From the NCBI RefSeq assembly GCF_022376445.1, contig NW_025955297.1:1-43087 (forward strand): a stretch of DNA of 43,087 nucleotides, given 5' to 3'. The position numbers and the translations under genes were made by a program. Position 1 is the stretch's first letter, and the number at the start of each line of letters is the position of its first letter. Positions 1 through 10,593 of this stretch are shown one piece after another. Source of the stretch: Fomitopsis serialis. Its lineage: Eukaryota > Basidiomycota > Agaricomycetes > Polyporales > Fomitopsidaceae. Under the pieces are notes generated by a model. It was not told the origin of the DNA, searched no databases, and saw only the letters and a program-made list of their open reading frames with translations.

Positions 1-105
1 GACATATCGGAGACAATTTCCTCCGTCTCATCTGTTACTCCCTCCGACGAGTCTCGAGCTCGTTCCCCTTTCCTCCGCACTCCTTCCGCCCAACCAGAAA
101 ATAAA

Positions 106-2384
106 ATGGCCGCTATCCAGCCACGCAGTATGCCGTCCGCGGGGATCGCATTGCTCCGAAATTCGATGATCAGCCCCGGTCGCTCGCGCGTTACTTCGAG
201 GACGTCTCCGATCTTCTAGGGCTCGCGAACATCACTGTCGACGAGGAGAAGATTCGGTACGCTCAAAGGTACCTGAACCCCGATCAGCATGAGTTGTGGG
301 GCACTGTAACCGTCCCCGACAACCCGACGTTCGAGCAGTACAAGGAAGGGATCGTGAAGCTGTATCCTGGGTCGGACGGAGCATCCAAGTATCTAGAAAC
401 CGATCTGGACGCAATTGCGGCAGCCGGGCTGAGTGCCGGGACGGACACGCGCAGTGGGGAGGCAGAGTTCAATCGAAAGTTCCTTCCGGTGGCGCGCTAC
501 CTGATGACGGAAGGGCTGGACACGAAGTCACAGGTGCACCAGAAGTACCTCTCCGGATTCGACGCGAAGTCGGCGGATGCGATCCGTCGGAGGGTCGAGA
601 TTGTCAACTCTACGGTCGACCCCGCGAAGGGGTACAGCCTTGAGCAGCTGCATGGGGCAGCGCAGCAGTGTCTCAGCGCGGTCAGTTACGGCGGCGGAGG
701 CAACACCCAAGGTGGGGGTACCGGTGCGGGAGCCGGCGGAGGAGGGGGGTCATCTGGCGTTAAGCAGGAACCGATGACGGAGGAAGCCCTGAGCCGAGCC
801 TTCGTGGCGGCGCTAGGGGCACTCCAGCAGACGCATGGGAGCGGAGGAGGCCGCGGAGGAGGGTACGCTACCGGAAACTATAGCGGAGGAGGGTACGGCG
901 CGGGGAACTATGGCGGAGGAACCTACACGAGCGCGAACTACAATAGCGGGGGGTACGGCGGAGGAATGGGTCGAGGAGGACCGGTCTTCGGATATCAGCC
1001 TCAAGGACCTGGGCGCGGAGGGTATGGCAGCGGAGGCGGAGGGTTCGGCACCAGGACATGCAACTTCTGCGGCGAGGTGGGACACTTCCTGCGCGAGTGT
1101 AGGAAAGTCGGGGAATACCTCCGTGCGGGGAAGATCAGACTCGACGACGAACAGAAGATATGCTTCCCTGATGGGGGTTTTGTGTCGCGGTATGGAGGCG
1201 GATTCCTGATCGACGCTATCGAGGCGAGGATGGCTAACTTGGGCGGCGGAGGGAATGGTGGGCAGCCGCAGCAGCAAGGGAACGTCGGAGGGAACGACGG
1301 GCAGATTCGGGATGGGCCGCCGCATCTAGGAGCGAACATTGTAGAGATCATCGAAGGATATACGGTCGAGGAGACGACCGAGGAAGAGGACTCACTCAGG
1401 CGCGCCGAGGACTTAGAGGAACGTGCACGTGTCTTAGCGGCGGAGGTGGCTCGAGTGCGCGGAGGAGGGAAGAAGGTATCTTTTAGGGATCCTCCAGCGG
1501 AAGAGGATGCGCGCGGAAGCAAGCCCAGCGGAGGAACTGTGCGCGGGGCGGTTGGGAAGCCGCCGGGCATCCCAGCAAAGGGGGTATCAGCCGGAACGAG
1601 CGGAGGAGGCCCGGTGGCGAAGGATCAGGGGAAAGGGCGGACAGCCGAACCACAGTATCGGTTCCAGGCAAAGATCAACGAGGGAAAGGACCCTCGAGCG
1701 AAGGCCGAAGATCTGGCGCGGCGGATGATGTACGAGAGTGATCAGAAGGCGAGCTGGGGCGAGATTCTCGAGATCAGCCAGGAGTTTCGGAAGGTAGTTG
1801 ACGAGCAGATCAAGACGCAGCGTGTGCAGGTCGCTGGCATGGCGGAGGAAGCGGTGTGGAACGTGGGGACCACCGAGTTGTCCAGCGGAGGGAACATATT
1901 CGACAGCGGGTACTGGGACTCCTTGACGCTGCGGGAGCTGCGGCCCCTGATCAATGGCATCGGAAGGGCAGCCTGCATCCTGGATTCCGGGGCGCAGATG
2001 GTCCTGATGCGGAAGGACATTTGGGAGCGTGTCGGAGGGAGTCTTCGCCCTGACGAAGGATGCGTAATGGAAAGCGCGAACAAGACGACCACTCGGACGA
2101 TAGGGAAGGCCATCGGGATGGAGTTCGTGTTCGATGACGAGGTGAAGATCGTCATGAATGTCCAAGTGGTAAGGGACGCTCCTTTCGAGGTGCTCCTGGG
2201 TCGGCCCTTCTTCGCCGCGAGCTGCTGCGAGACCCGGGACTTCAAGGACGGAAGCCAGACGGTTGTCCTCACCGATCCGCAGAGCAACCGCCGTGTGATG
2301 GTTCCCTCCTTCGAGCGCCGTGCGGGGTCGAAAAAGAAGAGTGAAGGACGCCCGGCCGAAGATCCTCCCGCGGAGGATTTTTAG
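106..2384 (+). CDS. gag: Gag polyprotein with zinc knuckle and retropepsin, Ty3-type (frameshifted near its start)
   Basis: Gag packages element RNA, and the C-terminal retropepsin would process the polyprotein. The first ATG (106) is out of frame by one base with the body of the protein, which is open from about 109 to the TAG at 2384, so a one-base deletion near 115-130 is likely. The N-terminal part (to about nt 660) is the helical gag domain. A Gly/Tyr-rich RGG-like stretch at nt 835-1050 leads into a CX2CX4HX4C zinc knuckle at nt 1059-1100, with the motif C-NF-C-GEVG-H-FLRE-C. A retropepsin motif DSGA lies at nt 1983-1994, followed by the protease fold up to a typical LLGRPFF end (about nt 2193-2213). 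The C-terminus is acidic and disordered. Placing protease at the end of gag is common in fungal Ty3 elements. Confidence 0.85.
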
Positions 2385-3804
2385 ATGTCGATGATGCAAG
2401 CAACGCGAGCGGAGACGATCTTATGGGCCACTACTCAGTATATGTCTGGGACGGAGAGGGTGCGGAAGGAACGGATGCGCCTACCGCCAGGCTTAGCGAC
2501 TATGGATCGTCGATGGACTCTGCAGATACCCTTTCCCGAGTTGTAACGAGACCTTGGATCTTAGCGACGAAATACACGAGACGTTGCTCAGTACGAGGTG
2601 CGGGAGGCAGAGAAACATCGACGAGGTGAAGGAGTCGAGAGGAGTCGGTGGAGGAGCGCGTGGGGGTGAGGGACGATACGACGAGTTGACGGAGGAGACG
2701 GCGACTCAGCGGAAGGAGGTACGAGTCGGCGAAGAGGGACCAAGTCCGGGGAAGGAAACTACGAGTCGGCAGAAGAAGACTACGAGTCGGCGGAAGAAGA
2801 CTACGAGTCGGCGGAGGAAGACTACGAGTCGGCGGAAGAAGACTACGAGTCGGAGGAAGACGGGTGGGAGGAGGAGGAGGTGTTCAAAGTAGAAACGGGG
2901 TGGGAATCGAGGTGCTGGCCTACAAGAAGGTGGCTCGGAAGGTACGACCAGTGGCCGCAACGCTCCCGAGGAGTTTAGGGTGGTGCAAAGGGCGCCGACC
3001 GATCCGCTAGCGGGCATGCCCGTTATGCCGATCGTCGCGCCGGAGTTCATTCCGCGCGGAAGGTACACGCAGGAACGGAGGGATGCACTAGACGTAGGAC
3101 GAAGCGGATTCCTATGGCCGGAGGAGGTGAAGCTGGTGGACTGGCTCGTAGGGATGCACGACAAAGTCTTTGCGTGGGACGAGACGGAGAAGGGGCGACT
3201 GAGGGAAGAGTATTTCAATCCTGTGGTAATCCCAACGGTCGAGCACATTCCGTGGGTACTGAAGAACATCCTGATTCCTCCTGGAATTTACGACGAGGTC
3301 GTCCGCATCATCAAGGACAAAATCGCGTCCGGAGTGTACGAGCCATCAAGCTCGTCGTATCGCTCGCGATGGTTCTGCGTGGTCAAGAAGGATGGAAAGT
3401 CTCTCCGACTGGTACACGACCTGCAGCCACTAAACGCTGTTACGATCAAGGATGCGGCGGTCCCTCCGTTCATCGAGCAGCTGGCGGAATCGTTTGGCGG
3501 AAGGGCATGCTACGGGGCCCTGGATTTGTTCGTAGCATTCGATCAGCGGGGGCTGGCGATTCGGTCGAGGGACCTCACAACGTTCCAGTCACCACTGGGG
3601 CCCTGCGATTGACGGCAGTACCGATGGGATATACGAACGCGATGCAGATCGTACATGGGGACGTAACGTTCATCATGCAGGACGAGATTCCGGACGTAAC
3701 AATACCATTCGCGATGACGTGAACGCAAAGGGCCGAAAACTAGGTACAAGCTTCCCGGCGGAGGGTACGAGACCATCGGAGGGAATCCAGGCATAAGGCG
3801 ATTC
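2385..3804 (+). pseudogene. pol: 5' part of pol: linker and reverse transcriptase, broken by several one-base deletions
   Basis: The protein continues through frame after frame. An acidic linker made of YESAEED repeats (2760-2865) is followed by the RT fingers and palm, with LRLVHDLQPLN (about 3403-3435), GALDLFVAFDQRGL (about 3517-3558) and LTAVPMGYTNAM (about 3609-3645). Intact relatives of the surrounding sequence would read in one frame. Here the frame steps back by one base near 2904, 2968, 3597, 3711 and 3735. The break at 3711 falls immediately before the catalytic aspartate pair of the F-x-DD motif (DDV at about 3713), so the RT active site is split between frames. RT activity is not expected from this copy as read. 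I do not write out a repaired version. A sequencing or assembly cause cannot be excluded because all breaks are deletions. Confidence 0.8.
2755..2866 (+). repeat. 21-bp tandem repeat in the gag-pol linker
   Basis: Five copies of a 21-bp unit of the form ACTACGAGTCGGCGGAAGAAG lie head to tail, with single-base differences between copies. In the pol frame each copy encodes YESAEED, an acidic linker. In another frame the same DNA reads as a basic TTSRRKK array, which I take to be a shadow reading. Confidence 0.85.
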
Positions 3805-6183
3805 GTGTGGGAACACCTGGAGAACATGAACCGCATCCTCCAAAGGATGGGTGCCGTCGGAGGGACGTTCTCGGGAAAGAAGGCACATCTGTGCGTACCG
3901 GACGTGGTAGTCCTGGGACATAAGTGCACATACACCGGAAGGGAGCCTGACGATGCAAGGGTGCAGAAGATCCGCGACTGGCCAGCGTGCAAGACGGTGA
4001 CGGACGTGCGGGCCTTCCTTGGGACGATGGGGCTGGTTCGGATCTTCATCAAGGACTTCTCAAAGATCGCAAGGCCACTCACTAGGTTGACGCGGAGGGA
4101 GGTTGACTTCGGATGGGGGGCGGAAGAAGAGCTGGCGATGGAAACACTGAAAGAAGCACTCGTGAACTGCCCTGCGCTCCTTCCGATCGACTATACAGTG
4201 GATCGGGTGGTGATTCTAGCTGTGGACTCCTCGGTAATCGGGGTTGGATTTGTCCTGCTCCAGCGGGACGGGAAGGGAAGGAAATGTCCAAGTCGATTCG
4301 GGTCTATAACGTGGAACGAACGGGAGTCACGATATTCACAGGCTAAGGTCGAGCTATACGGACTCTTTCGAGCGTTGCGGGCGTCGAGGATCCACATCAT
4401 CGGGGTGCGGAAGCTGGAAGTCGAGGTCGACGCGAAGTACATTAAGGGAATGTTGAACAACCCCGATATCCAGCCGAACGCAGCCATGAATCGGTGGATA
4501 GCGGCGATCTTACTGTTCGATTTCAAGCTAGTGCATGTTCCAGGGGTGCTACACTCCGGAGCAGACGGGCTGTCGCGGAGGGAGAGAGCGGAGGAAGATC
4601 CGGACGAGGAGGGGGATCCTGAGGAGTGGATCGACGAGGCCTGCGCATTTACGATCGAAACTTGGAACTCCAGTGAGCCGAGCTATCGGCGGAAGGGACT
4701 GCGGGCGCGGGAGGAGGAGCGAGTGCTCTGCCTGATAAGTGGGGAGATGGTCGTGGGCGCGGAAGGGGTTGAAATTCCGCAGCACGACAAAGCAGACGCG
4801 GCGGAAGAAGATTTGGTCCGCATTGAAGAGTTCCTGAAGACTACCGAGAGACCGGAAGGAATGACGGACGAGGGAGCGTTCAGGAGATTCGTGCGGAAGG
4901 CGGGACAGTTCTTCTTACGCGGAGGGAAACTCTGGCGACGAGATCCAGGCGGGAAGCACAAGCGGGTGATTCGGAGGGAACGGAGGTTGGGACTGTTGAA
5001 GGAGGCACACGACGACCTTGGACATAAGGGAGTACTTACGGTGCGGACGAGGCTGCTGGAACGTTTTTGGTGGCCGTTTCTGGACCAGGACGTACGGTGG
5101 TACGTGAGCACCTGCCACGCATGCCAGCTCAGAAGCACGCAACGGTTGAAGATCCCTCCAACGGTTGCGATACCGCAGGGACTATTCCACAAGGTGTACA
5201 TGGACACGATGCACATGCCTGCCGCGGGAGGATATAAGATGGTGGTCCAAGGGAGGTGTTCGCTTGGGTCGTATCCGGAGTTCCGGAAGCTGCGGAAGGA
5301 GACGGGGACGATACTCGGGGCGTGGATTTACGAAGACATTCTCTGCCGGTGGGGGGCGGTGGCGGAGATCGTGACGGACAATGGTCCCGCGTTCCTCGCG
5401 GCGATGGAATACCTGGCGAAGAAGTACGGGATCCGTCACATCAAGATCTCGCCGTATAACTCAAGAGCGAACGGAATCGTCGAGCGGAGGCACTTCGATG
5501 TGCGTGAGGCGACGATGAAGCTCTGCGGAGGAAACGAGTCGAAGTGGCCTTCGGTAATTGACGCGGTTTTCTGGGCGGAACAAGTGTCGATACAGAAAAG
5601 CACAGGGATGTCGCCATACCGAATCATGCACGGGGTGGAACCCATCTTCCCATTTGACCTGGCGGAAGCAACCTACCTGGTCCCGGCACCGGAAGAAATG
5701 CTCACGCAGGAAGAGTTCATCGCGCATCGCGCGGGACAGCTGCTGAAGCGGAGGGAGGATCTTAACGAGATCCATCGGAAGGTACTTAAGGCGAGGTATA
5801 GGTCGGTCAAGGAGTTCATTAAGCGGAACAAACATACTATCAAGGACTACAAGTTCGAACCTGGAGAACTAGTGCTAGTACGGAACTCCCAGATCGAGAC
5901 GGAACATAGTCGGAAGGCGAAGCAACGGTACCTGGGCCCAATGATCGTGGTACGGCGGACGGAGGGAGGATCATACATCCTCGCGGAACTGGACGGGAGT
6001 GTGTCTAGGCATAGATACGCTGCATTCCGGGTGATACCCTATCGCGGAAGGGACAAGGCGCGGGTTGAGATCACGGACTTAGAAGAATGGGAGGAGTACC
6101 TACCAGATGAGAACGAAGAGCTTGAAGAGCGGTTTGGCGTGGACGATGAAGAGGAGGAGTCGGACACGGAGGAAGGGGATTGA
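3805..6183 (+). CDS. pol: 3' part of pol: RT thumb, RNase H and integrase
   Basis: This is a continuous 792-codon open frame. It starts inside the RT connection (NMNRILQRMGAVGGTFSGKK) and continues through FLGTMGLVRIFIKDFS, typical of Ty3/Gypsy RT. RNase H follows (LAVDSS at about 4216-4233, the Y-ELYGLF region, VDAKYI, and the LHSGADGLSRR end near 4555-4580). The integrase has an HHCC zinc-binding domain (H-X3-H ... C-HA-C at about 5110-5133) and a DDE core. I assign the core residues to D in VYMDTMHMP (about 5205), D in VTDNGP (about 5377) and E in GIVERRH (about 5485), giving the usual D-about 35-E spacing. A GPMIVVRR-type SH3-like C-terminal domain ends in an acidic tail, with no chromodomain. 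The integrase looks intact; the upstream polyprotein does not. Confidence 0.85.
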   Translation: MWEHLENMNRILQRMGAVGGTFSGKKAHLCVPDVVVLGHKCTYTGREPDDARVQKIRDWPACKTVTDVRAFLGTMGLVRIFIKDFSKIARPLTRLTRREVDFGWGAEEELAMETLKEALVNCPALLPIDYTVDRVVILAVDSSVIGVGFVLLQRDGKGRKCPSRFGSITWNERESRYSQAKVELYGLFRALRASRIHIIGVRKLEVEVDAKYIKGMLNNPDIQPNAAMNRWIAAILLFDFKLVHVPGVLHSGADGLSRRERAEEDPDEEGDPEEWIDEACAFTIETWNSSEPSYRRKGLRAREEERVLCLISGEMVVGAEGVEIPQHDKADAAEEDLVRIEEFLKTTERPEGMTDEGAFRRFVRKAGQFFLRGGKLWRRDPGGKHKRVIRRERRLGLLKEAHDDLGHKGVLTVRTRLLERFWWPFLDQDVRWYVSTCHACQLRSTQRLKIPPTVAIPQGLFHKVYMDTMHMPAAGGYKMVVQGRCSLGSYPEFRKLRKETGTILGAWIYEDILCRWGAVAEIVTDNGPAFLAAMEYLAKKYGIRHIKISPYNSRANGIVERRHFDVREATMKLCGGNESKWPSVIDAVFWAEQVSIQKSTGMSPYRIMHGVEPIFPFDLAEATYLVPAPEEMLTQEEFIAHRAGQLLKRREDLNEIHRKVLKARYRSVKEFIKRNKHTIKDYKFEPGELVLVRNSQIETEHSRKAKQRYLGPMIVVRRTEGGSYILAELDGSVSRHRYAAFRVIPYRGRDKARVEITDLEEWEEYLPDENEELEERFGVDDEEEESDTEEGD

Positions 6184-6206
6184 CAGGGAGAAGGGGAGGC
6201 GGGGAG

Positions 6207-6545
6207 TCAAGCGGAGGGGGCGGAAGGTGCGGGCGTCGCGTCGGAAGGAGAGCGTGACCCGCGGAGGGGCGGAGAGGGATGGGCAGACGAGCTGGATGGG
6301 GTGGAGCGGATATGCTCGAGAACGTATGAGAGCTGGGTCTCGATGACGTCGAGGGCGGCCTGGACGGAGGAATCGTTTTGGATAGTGTCGAGACGGGATC
6401 GGATATAACCCCGGAAGGCCTCCAGGGCGCGGACCTTCTCGGCGAGGGTGTCGAGTCGACGGTCAACGGTGCCACGATCGAAGCCGGCGCGGATCTCGAG
6501 GCGTCGCTGGGTGTTAAGGAACACATAATGGGGTCAAAATGTCGG
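6207..6545 (-). pseudogene. Antisense coiled-coil gene of the retroelement, 3' part (downstream of the foldback insertion)
   Basis: On the strand opposite to pol, and starting only about 25 nt beyond the pol stop, this segment encodes a heptad-like helical region (RRLDTLAEKVRALEAF, then a second helix around DVIETQLSYVLEHI) and a Ser/Pro-rich tail ending at 6207. The foldback element at 6546 interrupts its upstream part, whose other half is at 10594-11200. I do not recognise a protein family. The helical content and proximity to the other antisense genes suggest a retroelement accessory or structural protein, which is inference. Confidence 0.45.
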
Positions 6546-6552
6546 TTTGTTA

Positions 6553-7970
6553 CCCGGCCACCCAACATGAGATTCACCTATTGTTGCCCGGCCACCCGAC
6601 GTCGGCCGACGGTCTGACTCGGCCATTGTTGTCCGGTCGGCCGAGGCATCAAACAATCAAAATCTGCCCGGGCGGCCGACAAGGTGCCATTATCCCCCCG
6701 GATTATCCAGCAGGCGATGCTTGCATTGTTCCCGGAGCGGCCGACACTGGACAAATGGTATCCTCCCCGGGCGGCCGAGGGTCAGAAATACCAATCCTGC
6801 CGGGTCGGCCAATGGTCATACAATGCAATCCTGTCCGCCTGGCCGACATCAGGAATCTGCATACACAGCGGGTTGGCCGACAGGCTGTGTTCACTCAGGA
6901 ATTGCATCCATAGCAGGTCGGCTGGCCACAGGATTTTGGCTTCCGAGGACAGGTTTCCGAGGTCGGGCTTCCCAGACTGGGCTTCCGAGCCCGGACATCC
7001 GACACCGGACATCCGACACCGGACGCCCGCCACCGGAAGCCCGCCACCGGACATCCCGGGTCAGGCATCTGGGACCGGGTGACTGTGCTTTTAGGATGCT
7101 CTTCAGTGGATTCATTAATCAAGCAGTCCCTATGTGCAGAACAATGTAAATGTGATGCACTGATTGATTTCCGAGTATTTCCTTCCCAATCTGGATACCT
7201 CCTTCCTAATCCGGACTGGGTAGACCATCCGGATGTGCATAGCTACCACTGGAAGTCTGAAAACATTTTTTGAACACTTCCTGTGTACAGGACAGCGCAA
7301 ATGCACTCTGATTGCCAAAGTGAATGATTTCCGGACACTGCCTGCCAAATCCGGACACCTCCTTCCTAATCTGGACTGAATGGTTCTGTCCGGCTTCGGA
7401 CACCCGCCACCGGACGCCCGACACCGGACGTCCGAGCTCGGAAGTCCGGATTTATTAACTACATACTTCATGTGTGCAGAAATCATTTTCCGGTGTGTAA
7501 GTGGTCAAGTAATCATTTGCTGAACATTGCCTTCCAAATCCGGACTGTCCGCTTCGGGCGCCCGAGTTCGGACACCCGACGTCAGACGCCCGAGTCCGGA
7601 TTTATTAACTGCACATTTCCTGTGTGTAGAAATCATTTTCCGGTGTGTGAATGCATCCCTGTGGTCAAGTAATCAATTGCTACACATCTCCTTCCTAATT
7701 TGGACTGTCCGGCTTCGGACACCCGAGCTCGGACACCCGACGTCAGACGCCCGAGTCCGGATTTATTAACTGCACATTTCCTGTGTGTAGAAATCATTTT
7801 CCGGTGTGTGAATGCATCCCTGTGGTCAAGTAATCAATTGCTACACATCTCCTTCCTAATTTGGACTGTCCGGCTTCGGACACCCGAGCTCGGACACCCG
7901 ACATCGGACGCCCGACATCGGACGTCCGGATTCATTCATTAATCACTTCTGCTGTTTGTTTATCACTTTC
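6553..7970 (+). repeat. Left arm of the foldback element
   Basis: The outer 500 bp carries repeated NNCCGGCC- and CGGCCGA-type motifs. The next 250 bp is dense in CCGGACATCCGACACCGGA-like palindromes. Four tandem units then start at the sequence CCGGA(T) at 7446, 7596, 7757 and 7926, spaced 150-169 bp. Each unit has an AT-rich half (TTTATTAACT, then GTGTGTAGAAATCATTTTCCGG) and a GC-rich half of CGGACACCCGA repeats. Open frames here are by-products of the repeats and are mirrored exactly in the right arm. I call no gene. Confidence 0.85.
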
Positions 7971-9100
7971 TGGTGTGTAATGGCTTTCCTATTGTCAATG
8001 TAGTGACATTATTGTGTGTCCTTTCAATTCAGACTGTCTATTGACTTTTACCAGTGAGCTGTTACTGGCAGCATGCCAGTGTGTCTGCTACTGTGAGTTG
8101 TTGAATCAGAGGTTGTAATGTAGTTCCCTTGATACAAGATACTATCTGGATTCAGTAGTGTGTACCCTTGTCTGTTGTCAATATAAGACTAGCAACACTA
8201 TGTCATGAGGGAACAACAGAACTATGGATGAGTTAGTGTGTGTGATTTGAATATGAACTTAGGTAATAGGTATACAGTTCATCAGTAACATGACAAAGAA
8301 AATGAAATATAGTCATGTATTAGAATAATGCTACATGGAATAATGACCCTGTAGTACCCAAGGTATATGGGAGGGCTATTGCATGAGAAGGTTCACAAAA
8401 GTTTGCATTGCCTTAAATGGTGAGTAACCTTCCAAATCCAGTAATCCTTCATAAAGTGGATGTGTAGTGCTTCATATTGACCCTGTAGTACCCAATGTGT
8501 ATCAGGCTGTCAATGACAGTTCACTTTCATTGACTGTTAAGAACAGCACCATGTAGACTCTAGTATGAGTAGTTCATTGGAGTAATACAGTAGTGTGATG
8601 TGTATGCTATTTTGCTTGTGGTGTTGCAGTAACTTCAAGATTGATGTTGTAGCATTGTTTTGTATGCTTCACAATGCACTCACATTCCTCTTATCTTTGC
8701 CCAGCTTTCAGCTTGGGTGAATAAGACTATTCCTTTGGAAGACTCACTCCTTGTGTGTAAATGACCCATTCTAGATAGTCAAACATTGTTTTGAATGTAG
8801 TTTGGCTGCAGGCAGTGAACATGTTATGGCACATATTCCATACACTACACAATTCCTTATCTCTGCTCTTGCATTCAGCTTCAAAGAATAAGACTATTCC
8901 TGTTGGGGATTTGCTCTTTACTTTGAAAGAACACATTCTAGATAGTCAGATATTGTGGGCAAACAATATTGGCTTCAGAAGTTGAATAGTATGTTTGGAA
9001 ACAAGCCTGTGAGTAAATCTTGCATTGCATGTTGTAGCCAAAGTAAAGATCCTTAGACATTAGGAACTCAATACTAGAGTCTATGAATGAAACACTTTTA
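7971..9100. other. AT-rich non-coding core of the foldback element
   Basis: There is no convincing coding frame. The core contains internal direct repeats. Segments around 8685-8790 and 8850-8955 share AATAAGACTATTCCT and CATTCTAGATAGTCA at matching spacing, about 160 bp apart. GACCCTGTAGTACCCAA occurs at about 8344 and 8479. Base composition differs sharply from the GC-rich arms. Confidence 0.6.
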
Positions 9101-10587
9101 CACACCAGAAAACAACTTATGTACAACAGAAGTGATTACTGAATAAATCCGGACTTCCGCTCTCAGACATCCGATCTCGGGCGCCCTAGCTCGGGTGTCC
9201 GAATCCGGATGGTCCGGATTAGGAAGGAGATGGTCAGCAAACAATTCCTTGACCACAGGAATGCATTTGCACACTGGAAAATGATTTCTACACACAGGAA
9301 GTGTGTGGTCAATAAATCCGGACTTCTCAGGCTTCCGAGCTCCAGTGTCCGAACCCGGACGACGTCCGATGTCGGACGTCCAATGTCGGGCGTCCAATGT
9401 CGGGTGTCCGAGCTCGGGTGTCCGAAGCCGGACAGTCCAAATTAGGAAGGAGATGTGTAGCAATTGATTACTTGACCACAGGGATGCATTCACACACCGG
9501 AAAATGATTTCTACACACAGGAAATGTGCAGTTAATAAATCCGGACTCGGGCGTCTGACGTCGGGTGTCCGAACTCGGGCGCCCGAAGCGGACAGTCCGG
9601 ATTTGGAAGGCAATGTTCAGCAAATGATTACTTGACCACTTACACACCGGAAAATGATTTCTGCACACATGAAGTATGTAGTTAATAAATCCGGACTTCC
9701 GAGCTCGGACGTCCGGTGTCGGGCGTCCGGTGGCGGGTGTCCGAAGCCGGACAGAACCATTCAGTCCAGATTAGGAAGGAGGTGTCCGGATTTGGCAGGC
9801 AGTGTCCGGAAATCATTCACTTTGGCAATCAGAGTGCATTTGCGCTGTCCTGTACACAGGAAGTGTTCAAAAAATGTTTTCAGACTTCCAGTGGTAGCTA
9901 TGCACATCCGGATGGTCTACCCAGTCCGGATTAGGAAGGAGGTATCCAGATTGGGAAGGAAATACTCGGAAATCAATCAGTGCATCACATTTACATTGTT
10001 CTGCACATAGGGACTGCTTGATTAATGAATCCACTGAAGAGCATCCTAAAAGCACAGTCACCCGGTCCCAGATGCCTGACCCGGGATGTCCGGTGGCGGG
10101 CTTCCGGTGGCGGGCGTCCGGTGTCGGATGTCCGGTGTCGGATGTCCGGGCTCGGAAGCCCAGTCTGGGAAGCCCGACCTCGGAAACCTGTCCTCGGAAG
10201 CCAAAATCCTGTGGCCAGCCGACCTGCTATGGATGCAATTCCTGAGTGAACACAGCCTGTCGGCCAACCCGCTGTGTATGCAGATTCCTGATGTCGGCCA
10301 GGCGGACAGGATTGCATTGTATGACCATTGGCCGACCCGGCAGGATTGGTATTTCTGACCCTCGGCCGCCCGGGGAGGATACCATTTGTCCAGTGTCGGC
10401 CGCTCCGGGAACAATGCAAGCATCGCCTGCTGGATAATCCGGGGGGATAATGGCACCTTGTCGGCCGCCCGGGCAGATTTTGATTGTTTGATGCCTCGGC
10501 CGACCGGACAACAATGGCCGAGTCAGACCGTCGGCCGACGTCGGGTGGCCGGGCAACAATAGGTGAATCTCATGTTGGGTGGCCGGG
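9101..10587 (-). repeat. Right arm of the foldback element
   Basis: This is the reverse complement of the left arm. The outer 1.2 kb (9385-10587) is collinear and matches in every frame compared. The inner part (9100-9385) has the same repeat units, but their spacing is 150, 222 and 170 bp instead of 150, 161 and 169 bp, so unit number or length changed after the arms diverged. There is no gene. Confidence 0.85.
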
Positions 10588-10593
10588 CAACAA

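Larger units (their letters stand above)
6546..10593. mobile_element. 4-kb foldback (long terminal inverted repeat) element, non-autonomous
   Basis: Positions x and 17140-x are complementary from about 6553/10587 inward to about 7755/9385. Translations of the two arms in several frames are identical over this 1.2 kb, so the arms are nearly or completely identical. Similarity continues more loosely, with repeat-number changes, to about 7970 and 9100. The ends begin near TTGTTGCCCGGCCACCC. The arms are GC-rich and packed with palindromic motifs such as CGGACGTCCG and CGGACACCCG; the centre is AT-rich and non-coding. No transposase gene is present. The element sits inside an antisense gene of the retroelement. 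I could not define a target-site duplication; AATGG occurs at both flanks but does not abut matching ends. Confidence 0.85.

Noticed and set aside
2554..2892. Lys/Arg-rich 112-codon frame (TTSRRKK repeats)
   Set aside because: The same DNA encodes the acidic YESAEED linker in the gag-pol frame. The basic reading has no continuity with RT.
6071..6577. Pro/Ser-rich 168-codon frame on the - strand overlapping the pol 3' end
   Set aside because: It is one base out of phase with the coiled-coil frame that has heptad structure, runs into pol and the foldback terminus, and looks like a shadow.
6684..7942. Many open frames of 60-142 codons in the left foldback arm, mirrored in the right arm
   Set aside because: They occur in several frames at once, are rich in Arg/Pro/Ser from CGGACACCCGA repeats, and exist in identical form on the opposite strand of the other arm. 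They are by-products of repeats.
7446..7960. CRISPR-like array of regularly spaced repeats
   Set aside because: The units are 150-169 bp tandem copies with no short unique spacers, and the genome is eukaryotic.
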